From Candidatus Thiothrix anitrata (lineage in GTDB: Bacteria; Pseudomonadota; Gammaproteobacteria; Thiotrichales; Thiotrichaceae): a DNA stretch of 64,000 bases. The notes below the pieces were generated by a model, which made no database searches, was not told the DNA's origin, and saw only the letters and a list, made by a program, of their open reading frames with translations. The stretch is taken from NCBI RefSeq assembly GCF_017901155.1, contig NZ_CP072800.1:1577283-1641282 (forward strand), read 5' to 3'. The position numbers and the translations under genes are program-made. This document shows, one piece after another, positions 1 through 8,094 of the stretch; the stretch's first letter is position 1; every line of letters starts with the position of its first letter.

Positions 1-1
1 G

Positions 2-1201
2 CAATTCCAATCCATTTGCAATACGCAAGCACCAGCGCGTTCTGCCAAAGTCGGAGAGGACAACAGCCAGAAAGGGCAGCGTATTACGGGTAATCTCGTG
101 AATCGTACTGAAAAAGTCACAGGAAACGAGGCAACCGCAGTGGGTAAAGTAACAGGTTCTCAGTACGGCGATAGCCAAGTGCCAAGCCGTGCACCGACCA
201 AAGCCTACCCAATGCAAACCCTCGCGGGTCGTAGCTTGACCGGAAATGCGGTTGACCATAGCCCAAAGCTCACCGGTGATGATCGTGGCGGCTGCTTGCC
301 CGTCACCGGTACTGAATACTACGGCAAGGAACATTTTGCCGGGTATTGTGCAAGCGAACCGCCACCAGCACCTGCCAAAGTGCACGTAGGCATGACCCAG
401 CAAGGGCAAACCGTCTCCGGCATTTCGCTGATGACGTCCGAGCATGTCACGGGAAATGAATACGGCGCACAACAACACGTCAGTGGTACACCGTACCTGA
501 GCGTCGTTGAGCAGGTATCACATCACCCTGCGAACGGTCACGACCACCCTCATGACCACGATCACGGTGATGGCTCACACGGCTTCTGCTGTGATGAGTG
601 CGCGGCTGATCATTCACTGAAAGTGAAAATTGCGCAGGCGCGGCGCATGTTGCCACCGCCTCCGGTGATGTGCCACGGCTGTGCAGACAGTGCGGTAGCG
701 GAAATGAAGCAGGTTGCCCAACAAGCGGCAGCAGGTTTCAGCATCCAGTCACCGGCACGGGCAGCATTGGGACGTGTCACCGGCAATGCTTACGAAGGTG
801 CAGGGCGCATTACCGGCCCCGGCAATCGTGGCAACCAGACCGTTTCCGGCACACCGGAATTCCGTTACCAGCAGCCAGCAGCAGCCACTGTTGCCAGCGA
901 ACCGGTAGCGGTCAGTGCCGAACCGGCAGCCTCACGAGTGACAGGTGACGGGCGTGACAACCTCCGTATCACCGGTGGTGACTGGGGTCGCAGCCAACGC
1001 ATGACAGGTACAGAAGGGGCATGGGCGCAAAACCGTAACCCGACTTTACGTGGATCGCAGCAAGCCATGGCAATGGTGAATGCACACGCCAACAAGTCAC
1101 TGGAACGTCCCGAAGCACCACCTATCGCGAAAGTGACGGGTAGCAGCGGGAACAGTGGCAAGGGTGCGCTGATCACCGTTTCCGGTGGGGCAAGAGGTTA
1201 G
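2..1201 (+). CDS. csoS2: Carboxysome scaffold protein CsoS2, C-terminal part (5' end outside window)
   Basis: The frame is open from the first bases, so the 399 residues seen are the middle/C-terminal part of a larger protein; the GTG at 98 is an internal Val, not a start. CsoS2 is the intrinsically disordered scaffold that links Rubisco to the alpha-carboxysome shell. Visible signs are many [V/I]TG-type repeat motifs (GQRITGN, KVTGNE, RVTGNAYEG, RITGG) and YxxE/Y-like neighbours, a His/Asp-rich stretch (HDHPHDHDHGDGSHG), paired Cys residues, and the terminal peptide KVTGSSGNSGKGALITVSGG typical of the family, which anchors the protein to the shell. It is followed 11 bp later by csoSCA in the usual cso order. 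No Rubisco genes are in view; they should lie upstream. Confidence 0.95.
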   Translation, partial: QFQSICNTQAPARSAKVGEDNSQKGQRITGNLVNRTEKVTGNEATAVGKVTGSQYGDSQVPSRAPTKAYPMQTLAGRSLTGNAVDHSPKLTGDDRGGCLPVTGTEYYGKEHFAGYCASEPPPAPAKVHVGMTQQGQTVSGISLMTSEHVTGNEYGAQQHVSGTPYLSVVEQVSHHPANGHDHPHDHDHGDGSHGFCCDECAADHSLKVKIAQARRMLPPPPVMCHGCADSAVAEMKQVAQQAAAGFSIQSPARAALGRVTGNAYEGAGRITGPGNRGNQTVSGTPEFRYQQPAAATVASEPVAVSAEPAASRVTGDGRDNLRITGGDWGRSQRMTGTEGAWAQNRNPTLRGSQQAMAMVNAHANKSLERPEAPPIAKVTGSSGNSGKGALITVSGGARG

Positions 1202-1212
1202 GAGGTTTATAG

Positions 1213-2772
1213 GTGAACAGCCGTCAAGCCCAGCAAGCATTGCGTATGGCAAGCCGAACTCAAGGCAAGCAGCCAATGTTACGCAAGGCAACACGCCAAC
1301 CAGCTCCGGCTGTCTTGGCAGTGGAGTCGGGTGCGCGGTTAACACCTGTGGCAAACGGGGCAGCGGTGAGTTATCACCGCCACCCGTTGGCTAACCAACA
1401 CGCCAATGCCCGTTTGGCGCATTGTGAAGAAAGTGTTAAAGGGCGTTTTGATGCCATTATTCCGGCACTGCAAGCCATCGCTGGTTTGCATCTGGGGGAA
1501 GGTTTCAGCGCACAGGCACAAGCGATTGCACAAGCCCAACTGGGCTACCGCTTGCCGGAACGCATCCTCAACGATGCCTGGATTAGCGGTGTGGACATGA
1601 AAGCCCTGTATGCGTATTGCGCGTTTCAGGCATTGAAATTGGCAACCGAACAGTTTGCCAATGATTTACGCCAACAGGTGGAAGCGGTGCAGGATACCCG
1701 CAACTTCTTCCTCGACTGTGGCTTTCACGCGGTGGACATCAGCCCCTGTGCCGATGGTCGCCTCAAAGGTTTGATGCGCTACATTTTGCGTCTGCCTTTG
1801 ACTTCGTTTACCCGGCGCAAGGCGTATGCCGGGGCATTATTCGACGTGGAAACGGACGTGCGCCACTGGATGGCAACCGAATTACGCCGTTTCCGCGAAG
1901 GTGTGCCAACCACCGTCGATGCAGGGACTCGTTACTTGAAAATCGCGGTGTATCACACCAGTAGCAGTTCCCCCTGCCATGAGGGATGTGCTGCCCACGG
2001 GAGTAACGACCATCAAGCGGTGGCAGCGGCACTGGATCGCCTAAACCAGTTCCGCCAGGCTATTGAGAATTCGTTCTGTTGTGGTGCCAGCACGGATATT
2101 TTGTTGATCGGGGTAGATACCGACACCGATGCCATCCGGGTACATATTCCTGACGGCGCAGGTGAGCCTTCCCCGCAACGCTTTGTGGATAACAAAGTAC
2201 TGTTCCATGCCACGCTGGGTTTGTCAGCAGATCAAGCAGGTTTGGCAGTACACGAGGCGGTCGAAGCAGCCGTTAACCAGCATGGCTGGGGAACCGGCAA
2301 AGGTGCGCCTCACGACGGGATGCGACGGCTGGTAACTAACCTGCTGATCAATAACCTGTCACAGATGGATTACGTGATGGATTTGCACAATGGGCAATAC
2401 GCCGACATCGGTCACGCCGAACGCTACATCAGCGTCGGGGATGGCTTTGAGGAAGTGCAAATCCGCAATGTGGCGTATTACGCCCACCTGCACACGCTGG
2501 AAGAAGGCGTGGCAGACATGGATGTCGGCATCAAGATTTTCAAAGGCTTGAACGTGAAACACGGTCTGCCTGTGCCGGTTGCGATTCACTACCGTTACGA
2601 TGCCCGCGTACCGGGGTCACGCGAACGCACAGTGGCGAAAGCCCAGCGGGTTGCCGCCGCCATCCGCAACCGTTACGCGGCATTGGTGGAACAGGGTTTG
2701 TTACTGTGCCATTTGTCAGTGCAGGACACGCCGACAGGTAGCCCGGTCGAAGTCGTGGAGGATGTGGCATGA
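1213..2772 (+). CDS. csoSCA: Carboxysome shell carbonic anhydrase CsoSCA (CsoS3)
   Basis: 519 aa, the usual length for CsoSCA, the carbonic anhydrase inside alpha-carboxysomes that converts HCO3- to CO2 for Rubisco. The active site can be read directly: CADGR at 179-183 gives zinc ligand C179 and the Asp181/Arg183 dyad, with H248 and C259 as the other ligands. Spacings of 69 and 11 residues match those known for the Halothiobacillus enzyme. The N-terminal ~50 residues are basic and low-complexity, as expected for the Rubisco/CsoS2-facing tail. The start is GTG at 1213 behind an AGGAGG at about 1201. The stop overlaps the csoS4A start by 4 bases (ATGA), suggesting translational coupling. Confidence 0.96.
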   Translation: MNSRQAQQALRMASRTQGKQPMLRKATRQPAPAVLAVESGARLTPVANGAAVSYHRHPLANQHANARLAHCEESVKGRFDAIIPALQAIAGLHLGEGFSAQAQAIAQAQLGYRLPERILNDAWISGVDMKALYAYCAFQALKLATEQFANDLRQQVEAVQDTRNFFLDCGFHAVDISPCADGRLKGLMRYILRLPLTSFTRRKAYAGALFDVETDVRHWMATELRRFREGVPTTVDAGTRYLKIAVYHTSSSSPCHEGCAAHGSNDHQAVAAALDRLNQFRQAIENSFCCGASTDILLIGVDTDTDAIRVHIPDGAGEPSPQRFVDNKVLFHATLGLSADQAGLAVHEAVEAAVNQHGWGTGKGAPHDGMRRLVTNLLINNLSQMDYVMDLHNGQYADIGHAERYISVGDGFEEVQIRNVAYYAHLHTLEEGVADMDVGIKIFKGLNVKHGLPVPVAIHYRYDARVPGSRERTVAKAQRVAAAIRNRYAALVEQGLLLCHLSVQDTPTGSPVEVVEDVA

Positions 2773-3020
2773 AGATCATGCGCGTAGAAAAAACGCTGGT
2801 ATCCACCAACCGCCTTGCCGAACTGGGGCATAAGGGCTTGTTAGTGGTACAGGAAAAAGTCGGCGGAGCGCGGCAAGTGGCAGTGGATGCCATCGGTTGC
2901 GTCCCCGGTGACTGGGTAATTTGTGTGGGTTCCTCTGCCGCCCGCGAAGCCGCAGGCAGTAAGGAATACCCTTCCGATCTCACCATCGTCGGCATTATCG
3001 ACCGCTGGAATGGCGAGTAA
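2769..3020 (+). CDS. csoS4A: Carboxysome vertex protein CsoS4A (BMV pentamer)
   Basis: 83 aa, the CcmL/EutN (BMV) fold that forms pentamers capping carboxysome vertices. It begins MKIMRVEKTLVST and ends TIVGIIDRWNGE, both typical, with a GDWVICVGSSAAR core. It overlaps csoSCA by 4 bp and is followed 10 bp later by its paralogue csoS4B, the standard A-then-B order. Only a few pentamers are needed per shell, so low expression relative to csoS1 would be expected; the coupled ATGA start fits. Confidence 0.95.
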   Translation: MKIMRVEKTLVSTNRLAELGHKGLLVVQEKVGGARQVAVDAIGCVPGDWVICVGSSAAREAAGSKEYPSDLTIVGIIDRWNGE

Positions 3021-3030
3021 GGAGCAGCAC

Positions 3031-3276
3031 ATGGAAATCATGCGGGTACAGTCTGATTTGGTCGCTACCCAGCGCGTACCTGGCTTGAAGAATATGTCCT
3101 TGCGGGTTTTGGTGGACAGCAAGGGCGGTAAGAATGTGGCTTGCGATCCGGTGGGCGCACCGCCCGGATCGTGGGTTTTCACCATCAGCGGATCAGCGGC
3201 GCGTTACGCGCTCAAGGATCCCAAGGTGCTAACGGATTTGACCATCGCCGGAATCATCGACCAGTGGGAAGAATGA
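3031..3276 (+). CDS. csoS4B: Carboxysome vertex protein CsoS4B (BMV pentamer)
   Basis: 81 aa paralogue of CsoS4A. The start at 3031 is chosen over upstream in-frame codons because AAGGAG lies just before it and MEIMRVQSDLVAT aligns with the start of CsoS4A. The core PPGSWVFTISGSAAR and the end TIAGIIDQWEE are family-typical. It closes icosahedral vertices together with or instead of CsoS4A. About 50 bp separate it from csoS1. Confidence 0.95.
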   Translation: MEIMRVQSDLVATQRVPGLKNMSLRVLVDSKGGKNVACDPVGAPPGSWVFTISGSAARYALKDPKVLTDLTIAGIIDQWEE

Positions 3277-3324
3277 CCGGCACTGTGTTGAGTAATGACT
3301 GATTTTTTACGAGAGGATATTCAA

Positions 3325-3642
3325 ATGGCTGAAGTAACTGGTATTGCCTTAGGCATGATTGAAACACGCGGTCTGGTACCGGCTATCGAAGCCGCTGATG
3401 CCATGACCAAAGCGGCAGAAGTACGTCTGATTGGTCGCCAGTTCGTTGGTGGCGGTTACGTGACAGTACTGGTACGTGGTGAAACAGGTGCGGTTAACGC
3501 TGCTGTCCGTGCAGGTGCTGACGCTTGTGAGCGTGTTGGCGACGGCTTGGTTGCTGCCCACATTATCGCGCGCGTTCACTCTGAAGTGGAAGGCATCCTG
3601 CCTAAAGCAGGCGAAACCCCTGACAACGCTGTTATCGGCTAA
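3325..3642 (+). CDS. csoS1: Carboxysome shell hexamer CsoS1 (copy 1, C-terminal extension)
   Basis: 105 aa single-domain BMC-H shell protein forming the hexameric facets and pores. The sequence ALGMIETRGLVPAIEAADAM and the pore region RQFVGGGYVTV are typical. The start is the ATG at 3325 after GAGAGG; the frame extends upstream but only this start gives the canonical MAEVTGIALG. It differs from the next gene at about five of the 95 shared residues, and carries about nine extra C-terminal residues (GETPDNAVIG), like the longer CsoS1 variants. It is one of a tandem pair, probably an ancient duplication kept homogeneous. Confidence 0.96.
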   Translation: MAEVTGIALGMIETRGLVPAIEAADAMTKAAEVRLIGRQFVGGGYVTVLVRGETGAVNAAVRAGADACERVGDGLVAAHIIARVHSEVEGILPKAGETPDNAVIG

Positions 3643-3684
3643 GTCACATTGATTGATCGTTAATCGTTTTTAAGGAGAATAAAC

Positions 3685-3975
3685 ATGGCACAAGTAACTG
3701 GTGTTGCTTTAGGTATGATTGAAACACGTGGTCTGGTTCCTGCTATCGAAGCAGCTGATGCGATGACCAAAGCCGCTGAAGTTAAACTGATCGGTCGTCA
3801 ATTCGTTGGCGGCGGTTATGTGACTGTTTTAGTTCGTGGCGAAACTGGCGCGGTTAACGCAGCAGTACGTGCCGGTGCTGACGCTTGTGAGCGCGTTGGT
3901 GACGGTTTGGTAGCGGCGCACATCATTGCTCGCGTCCACTCCGAAGTCGAAACCATTCTGCCTAAGGCGGAGTGA
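3685..3975 (+). CDS. csoS1: Carboxysome shell hexamer CsoS1 (copy 2)
   Basis: 96 aa BMC-H protein, nearly identical to copy 1 but ending at SEVETILPKAE without the extension. AAGGAGAATAAAC precedes the ATG, a stronger ribosome site than that of copy 1. The DNA differs mostly at third codon positions, so the pair is not a recent duplication. It is probably the main facet protein. A strong GC hairpin lies just downstream (4004-4028). Confidence 0.96.
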   Translation: MAQVTGVALGMIETRGLVPAIEAADAMTKAAEVKLIGRQFVGGGYVTVLVRGETGAVNAAVRAGADACERVGDGLVAAHIIARVHSEVETILPKAE

Positions 3976-4003
3976 GAAGGTATTTCCTTCCCCCCATCCC
4001 CAA

Positions 4004-4028
4004 CCCTTCCCCCGCAAGGGGTGAAGGG
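4004..4028 (+). repeat. REP-like GC hairpin after csoS1
   Basis: CCCTTC-CCCC pairs with GGGG-T-GAAGGG around a GCAA tetraloop. No T-run follows, so it is more likely an mRNA-end/processing hairpin that protects the abundant shell-protein message than a full terminator. A sister hairpin sits at 5057-5081. Confidence 0.6.
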
Positions 4029-4048
4029 AGCTTAAAGAGGAACTTGTC

Positions 4049-4309
4049 ATGACCGCAACCCAACCCAGCAGCGCATGGAACATCCAGCAACGCCCAGCGG
4101 CAATGACCCGCCGTTATGAATTTGCCTCCTACGCTGAAACACGCACGTTTTTGGATCAACTTGCCGCGCTTTCCGAACGCACCGGTTTGCATCCGAACCT
4201 GAATTTCGCCCGCAATCACGTGAGCGTGAGTATCAATGCGGAAGGTGACGCATTAACGGATGCGGAGTATGCCTACGCTGCCGAAGCTGATACTTTCGCC
4301 CAACAATAA
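4049..4309 (+). CDS. acRAF: Alpha-carboxysome Rubisco assembly factor (PCD-like)
   Basis: 86 aa, similar to pterin-4a-carbinolamine dehydratases but of the carboxysome-linked type (acRAF), which acts as a Rubisco chaperone and is probably not a dehydratase. The stretch YEFASYAETRTFLDQLAAL, then GLHPNLNFARNHVSVSI, is the family's helix-strand signature. GAGGAACTTGTC precedes the start. The position between csoS1 and cbbO is a usual place for this gene. The enzyme's ordinary substrate role cannot be excluded from sequence alone. Confidence 0.8.
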   Translation: MTATQPSSAWNIQQRPAAMTRRYEFASYAETRTFLDQLAALSERTGLHPNLNFARNHVSVSINAEGDALTDAEYAYAAEADTFAQQ

Positions 4310-4335
4310 TTTGGTTTAACCACGAGGTTTGGCAG

Positions 4336-4566
4336 ATGCCTACAGCAAAACCCAGCAAACCCAAAGCGGTGAAACCTGCCGCAGCCGCGCCAGTGGTGCT
4401 TGAAGCACCCGAAGCAGCGGTAGTACCAGAAGATACCGTTCCAGCCGTTGCTGATGTACCGCAATCGCCGCAAGCACCCACAGTGCCACCAGCCGCGCCA
4501 GCCGCAGCCGACGACCTGAACCAACCGGGTTTCCCGCTGCACCCTGAGCGTGTTTGGCCTGATTAA
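4336..4566 (+). CDS. Small Pro/Ala-rich disordered protein, candidate orphan McdB
   Basis: 76 aa, almost wholly Pro, Ala, Val, Glu and Lys: a basic N-terminus (PTAKPSKPKAVKP), an acidic Pro/Ala middle, and a conserved-looking tail FPLHPERVWPD with a single Trp three residues from the end. Known alpha-McdB proteins are small, disordered and keep an invariant Trp at or near the C-terminus. They work with the ParA-type ATPase McdA to space carboxysomes. No mcdA lies in this operon, so this would be an orphan McdB. The assignment rests on composition, the terminal Trp and location only. Confidence 0.45.
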   Translation: MPTAKPSKPKAVKPAAAAPVVLEAPEAAVVPEDTVPAVADVPQSPQAPTVPPAAPAAADDLNQPGFPLHPERVWPD

Positions 4567-4582
4567 CCTGCGAGAAGACACC

Positions 4583-5050
4583 ATGACTTCCAGAGTAACC
4601 ACTTCCGCTTCCATGCAGTCACGCGCTCCGCGTGGTGCTGTCACCGGGGCTTATGTTGGCAATACCACCCCGCCTCCCGTGGATGTGGATGCCCTGTTCA
4701 AACGTTGGGATGCTGCCTTGCATACCCGCAGTGTCGATGCTGTGGTTGCTTGTTACAGCCATGATGCGGTATTGCTGCCCACTGTCGCCGATGAGCCGCA
4801 CGTTGGGCATAAGTCGATTGCTGACTATTTCAAGCATTTTCTCGCCGGTTCACCACGCGGCACTGTCACCGAACGCCATGTGCAAGTCGGCTGGGATATG
4901 GCGGTGGATATGGGTACGTATTCCTTCGTGTTTGCCGATGGACGCAAAGTGACCGCACGTTATACCTTTGTGTATCGTCCGCGTGCCGGAGAATGGCTCA
5001 TTACCCATCACCATTCGTCCGTTCTGCCAGAACAATTCTGCAAGCTCTGA
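4583..5050 (+). CDS. SnoaL/NTF2-fold protein (CaMKII-association-domain-like)
   Basis: 155 aa from the ATG at 4583; upstream in-frame codons overlap the preceding gene. After a ~35-residue low-complexity head comes an NTF2-like domain: LFKRWDAALHTRSVDAVVAC, then HDAVLLPTVADEP, and a His-rich end WLITHHHSSVLPEQF. This is the SgcJ/EcaC or CaMKII-association type, often found in carboxysome operons with no proven role. It may bind a small ligand or form an assembly hub. It is followed by a GC hairpin and then cbbO. Confidence 0.75.
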   Translation: MTSRVTTSASMQSRAPRGAVTGAYVGNTTPPPVDVDALFKRWDAALHTRSVDAVVACYSHDAVLLPTVADEPHVGHKSIADYFKHFLAGSPRGTVTERHVQVGWDMAVDMGTYSFVFADGRKVTARYTFVYRPRAGEWLITHHHSSVLPEQFCKL

Positions 5051-5056
5051 CTTATT

Positions 5057-5081
5057 CCCTCCACCCCTTGCGGGGGGAGGG
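5057..5081 (+). repeat. REP-like GC hairpin before cbbO
   Basis: CCCTCC-A-CCCC pairs with GGGG-GGAGGG around TTGC. It is built like the hairpin at 4004-4028, so the two bracket the acRAF/McdB-like/SnoaL segment. Confidence 0.6.
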
Positions 5082-5117
5082 TTAGGGAGGGGGGTAATTT
5101 GACCAAGGAGTACTTTG

Positions 5118-7451
5118 ATGGCGTTACAACTCAGCGATTATCAGGACATTATTGATGATTTGGGTGATACCACCAAAGAAGTGCTGGAAGCCAACTGGCA
5201 AGAAGCCGCACGGGTGTTTTCCCCACGTGGGCTGGATACCTATTTACGCGGTGCTGCTGGGCTGAAATCGCTGGGGCGTGGCACGGATTTGGTCGAATCT
5301 TTCTTGGAAGCGGCTCCGCTGGTTGCCAGAGAAGTGGGCGAACAAGCCGTTTCCGAACTGTTATCCGCAGCCATCCAGATGTTCTCCAAAACCAGTGCCA
5401 GTGTCTTGGTGCTGCTGTTTTCCACCGCACCCACAGCGGCAGCGCGGATGGGCGAACTCGAACTGTTCAAAGGCTACCTGAGTCTGTTGAACCATCTGTT
5501 AGCACAAGCCCCGCGTGCCTTGCGCCCAATGTTGGAAAAGCTCGATGTGTTATTGGCGCACCTAACGTTGGGCGGGTTGCGCCGCTGGGCAATGTGGGGT
5601 ATTTCCGCTTACCGCAACGATTTTAACGGGCAGGCTGAGTATTTCGGGCTGCAAAACGACGCGGCCATGAACGTGCTGAAGAAAGAACAGCGCGGGGTAT
5701 TGTTCGTCGATGTGCAACGCCGCCTGATTATGTATTTACGCGCTTTGTGGGGACGTGACTTTTTCTTGCGCCCGACGTCCGGCGACTTTGAAACCCGCGA
5801 AGGCTACCGCCCGTATATCGAAGCCAGTTTTATCCACCTGCCGGATGCATTTGACGATTTCACCCTGCCCAATGGCGAAAAAGCCAAGGGCATGGATGTG
5901 TACCGTGCGGCGGCGGCGCATACCGCCGCGCATATCGTGTATTCCCGTTATTATGACGATGCCCAAGGCTTGACCCCGCTGCAACAAGCCATGGTTGGGA
6001 TAGTGGAAGACGCACGGGTGGAAACACTGGCGGTGAAGGATTTCCCCGGCTTACTAACCTTGTGGAAAAACCTGTTACCGGCGGATTCACAAGACAACAG
6101 TGCCGCGAGTGTGTTGGGGCGCATGGCGCGTGGCTTGCTGGACAAAGATTACCGCGATGATCACCCCTTGGTGGAAGCTGCCACTGCCCTGTTTGCGCAA
6201 CACACCGAGCGTTTAAACGACCAAACCTTGGCGTTGGACATTGGTTTGCAACTGGCGGAACAGGCAAAAGCCTTGGATTTCAAATACAACCCGCGTCAGG
6301 ATCAGCCCACCAACCCGTACCGCGACGATAACCGCTACCTGTGGCAATCCCCCGACGATGCCGAAAACACCGTGTTATTGCCGGGGCAAACCCAGCAAGT
6401 GCGCAAATACGTCAGCGTCATGGAAATGGTCATGGGGCTGGACGTGGAATACGCAGGCGATGACGCGCAGGAAATTTGGGTGCTGGAAACCGAATTTTTC
6501 CATGACGACGGCACGACCCTCAATGAAAAAGAGGGCAAAGAGCCGGTGGCATCGCCGGTACATTACCCCGAATGGGATTACCAAACGCAACTGGAACGCC
6601 CCAATTGGGTGACAGTGCTGGAAAAACGCCCGAAACGCGGTGATCACACCGTGCTGGAAGCGGCGATTGAAAAGCACAAGCCACTGGTGCGACGCATTAA
6701 AAACCTGATCGAATCCATCCAACCGCAAGGCTTGATCCGCCAACGCAATCAGGAAGACGGCGACACGCTGGATTTGAATGCCGCCATTCATGCAATGGTA
6801 GATATTCGCCGGGGCATTCAACCCAGCCCACGCATCAATATTCGCACGCACTTACAAATTCGCGATTTGTCGGTGCTGTTGTTGGTGGACTTGTCCGAAT
6901 CCACCAACGATCAGGTTCGGGGTGCAGAGGAAGGCGTAACGGTACTGGATATGGCGCGTGAGGCAACCGCACTGTTGGCAGAAGCCTTGGTAAAAATCGG
7001 CGACCCGTTTGCGATTCACGGCTTTGATTCCAATGGGCGGCACGACGTGGAGTATTACCGCTTCAAGGACTTTGACGCACCCTATAACGAGACCGTCAAA
7101 GGGCGGCTGGAAGCCATGCAGGGCAAGCTGTCTACCCGCATGGGAGCAGCGTTGCGCCATGCCGGTTCATTGCTATCACGGCGTGCCAGCCAGAAAAAAC
7201 TGATTTTGTTGCTTACCGATGGGGAACCCGCTGATAATGACGTGCGTGACCCGCAATACTTACGCCAAGACACCAAAAAAGCGGTGGAAGAATTGGCGCG
7301 TCAGGGCATCCAAACCTTCTGCCTGACGCTTGACCCGTATGCGGATGAATACGTGTCACGCATTTTCGGGCATAAGTATTATTTGATTCTTGATCAGGTC
7401 AGTCGTTTACCCGAAAAGCTGGCGACGCTTTATATTGGGATGACGAAGTAA
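5118..7451 (+). CDS. cbbO: Rubisco activase adaptor CbbO (C-terminal VWA domain)
   Basis: 777 aa; the start is the ATG at 5118, seven bases after AAGGAG. CbbO is the adaptor of the CbbQ/CbbO Rubisco activase, in which a MoxR-type AAA+ hexamer (CbbQ) carries one CbbO that binds inhibited Rubisco. The C-terminal ~190 residues are a von Willebrand A domain with an intact MIDAS: DLSES at about 591-595 and the later Asp in LLTDGEP near 701. The rest is the family's large helical N-terminal region. cbbQ is not in this window and should lie upstream. The last 70 codons are duplicated at 15100-15315. Confidence 0.92.
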   Translation: MALQLSDYQDIIDDLGDTTKEVLEANWQEAARVFSPRGLDTYLRGAAGLKSLGRGTDLVESFLEAAPLVAREVGEQAVSELLSAAIQMFSKTSASVLVLLFSTAPTAAARMGELELFKGYLSLLNHLLAQAPRALRPMLEKLDVLLAHLTLGGLRRWAMWGISAYRNDFNGQAEYFGLQNDAAMNVLKKEQRGVLFVDVQRRLIMYLRALWGRDFFLRPTSGDFETREGYRPYIEASFIHLPDAFDDFTLPNGEKAKGMDVYRAAAAHTAAHIVYSRYYDDAQGLTPLQQAMVGIVEDARVETLAVKDFPGLLTLWKNLLPADSQDNSAASVLGRMARGLLDKDYRDDHPLVEAATALFAQHTERLNDQTLALDIGLQLAEQAKALDFKYNPRQDQPTNPYRDDNRYLWQSPDDAENTVLLPGQTQQVRKYVSVMEMVMGLDVEYAGDDAQEIWVLETEFFHDDGTTLNEKEGKEPVASPVHYPEWDYQTQLERPNWVTVLEKRPKRGDHTVLEAAIEKHKPLVRRIKNLIESIQPQGLIRQRNQEDGDTLDLNAAIHAMVDIRRGIQPSPRINIRTHLQIRDLSVLLLVDLSESTNDQVRGAEEGVTVLDMAREATALLAEALVKIGDPFAIHGFDSNGRHDVEYYRFKDFDAPYNETVKGRLEAMQGKLSTRMGAALRHAGSLLSRRASQKKLILLLTDGEPADNDVRDPQYLRQDTKKAVEELARQGIQTFCLTLDPYADEYVSRIFGHKYYLILDQVSRLPEKLATLYIGMTK

Positions 7452-7457
7452 ATCCCA
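7242..7457 (+). repeat. cbbO 3'-end direct repeat, copy 1
   Basis: This stretch, from VRDPQYLRQD to six bases past the stop codon, recurs at 15100-15315. All differences inside the coding part are synonymous. The pair brackets the whole SulP/two-component cassette. Confidence 0.9.
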
Positions 7458-7590
7458 ATACTCAAATTGATTCCTTGCCTTTTGTCACATGGGTGATTTT
7501 CCTCAGTATCACCTAGTGGCATCACGCCCGTTCAGCCAGTTTATCCTGATGATGGTGGCGAATTGATCACATCCACTGATCATCAAGATA

Positions 7591-7796
7591 TTTCATATTG
7601 CAACGGCATGTTGCATTGTGTAACGTAGAAAATCACGAATCACAACTATTTATAAAACAATAGCTTAGTGATAAAGCATGAATATTGCGTTGCAACCTGA
7701 AACAGCAAGTATATTTGAGGCAGCGACACAAACTCAAAAAATACTTATAAAACATAGAGCTAATGCCATTTTCGATGATTGGCACATTATTTGCTA
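7591..7796 (+). promoter_or_regulatory. Control region 1: paired enhancer palindromes and sigma-54 promoter
   Basis: The gap 7452-7874 has no gene. It holds a weak GGTGAT-N10-ATCACC inverted repeat (7492-7513) just after cbbO, then this block, repeated nearly base for base at 12731-12938. Inside are TGCAAC-N5-GTTGCA at 7599-7615 and the palindrome GTTGCAAC at 7689-7696, in the place expected for NtrC-type enhancer sites. Downstream is the -24/-12 sequence TTGGCAC-N5-TTGCT at 7779-7795. The probable binder is the regulator encoded at 9899-11260. Confidence 0.8.
7779..7795 (+). promoter_or_regulatory. Sigma-54 promoter for small protein + SulP 1
   Basis: TTGGCAC-N5-TTGCT matches the -24/-12 consensus without a mismatch in the invariant GG and GC. 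It lies about 80 bp before the ATG at 7875. Confidence 0.85.
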
Positions 7797-7874
7797 TTAA
7801 ATATGTCGAACATAATCACTGAATCACTTCTACACCAGATTTGACTCGCTACTGATTTAACATGGAAATTTGAT

Positions 7875-8081
7875 ATGAACACCTTAACCACAGCGCTGAA
7901 AACCGTCCTCAATGGTCTGGCTATGCAATATGAAGGCGAATTGCTAACAACCGAAGAAAAGAAAGCTAACCTACAACGGGTATTGGCGAATATTGAGCGC
8001 GAGCAGCAGCAACAGATCGCTACTAGTAAGATGTCTGTTCAGCCTTTTGTTTCTAACGGCATGACTTTACAAGTTAAATGA
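7875..8081 (+). CDS. Small conserved protein paired with SulP transporter (copy 1)
   Basis: 68 aa, not recognised as a named family. It is predicted soluble and helical: MNTLTTALKTVLNGLAMQYE, then LLTTEEKKANLQRVLANIE, a Gln/Glu run and a loose tail. A paralogue (13059-13268) sits in the same place before the second SulP gene and shares most of its first 45 residues. It lies 13 bp before sulP 1 and is the first gene of a sigma-54 transcript. It may be a regulatory partner of the transporter; that role is inferred from pairing alone. Confidence 0.8.
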   Translation: MNTLTTALKTVLNGLAMQYEGELLTTEEKKANLQRVLANIEREQQQQIATSKMSVQPFVSNGMTLQVK

Positions 8082-8094
8082 GTGTTATAAAGAA

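Noticed and set aside
98-1201. GTG at 98 as the start of the first gene
   Set aside because: The frame is open to the window edge and upstream codons encode more CsoS2 repeat (GQRITGN), so the gene starts before the window.
865-1354. Minus-strand frames across csoS2 and csoSCA
   Set aside because: Shadows of strongly supported genes, with no ribosome sites and odd composition.
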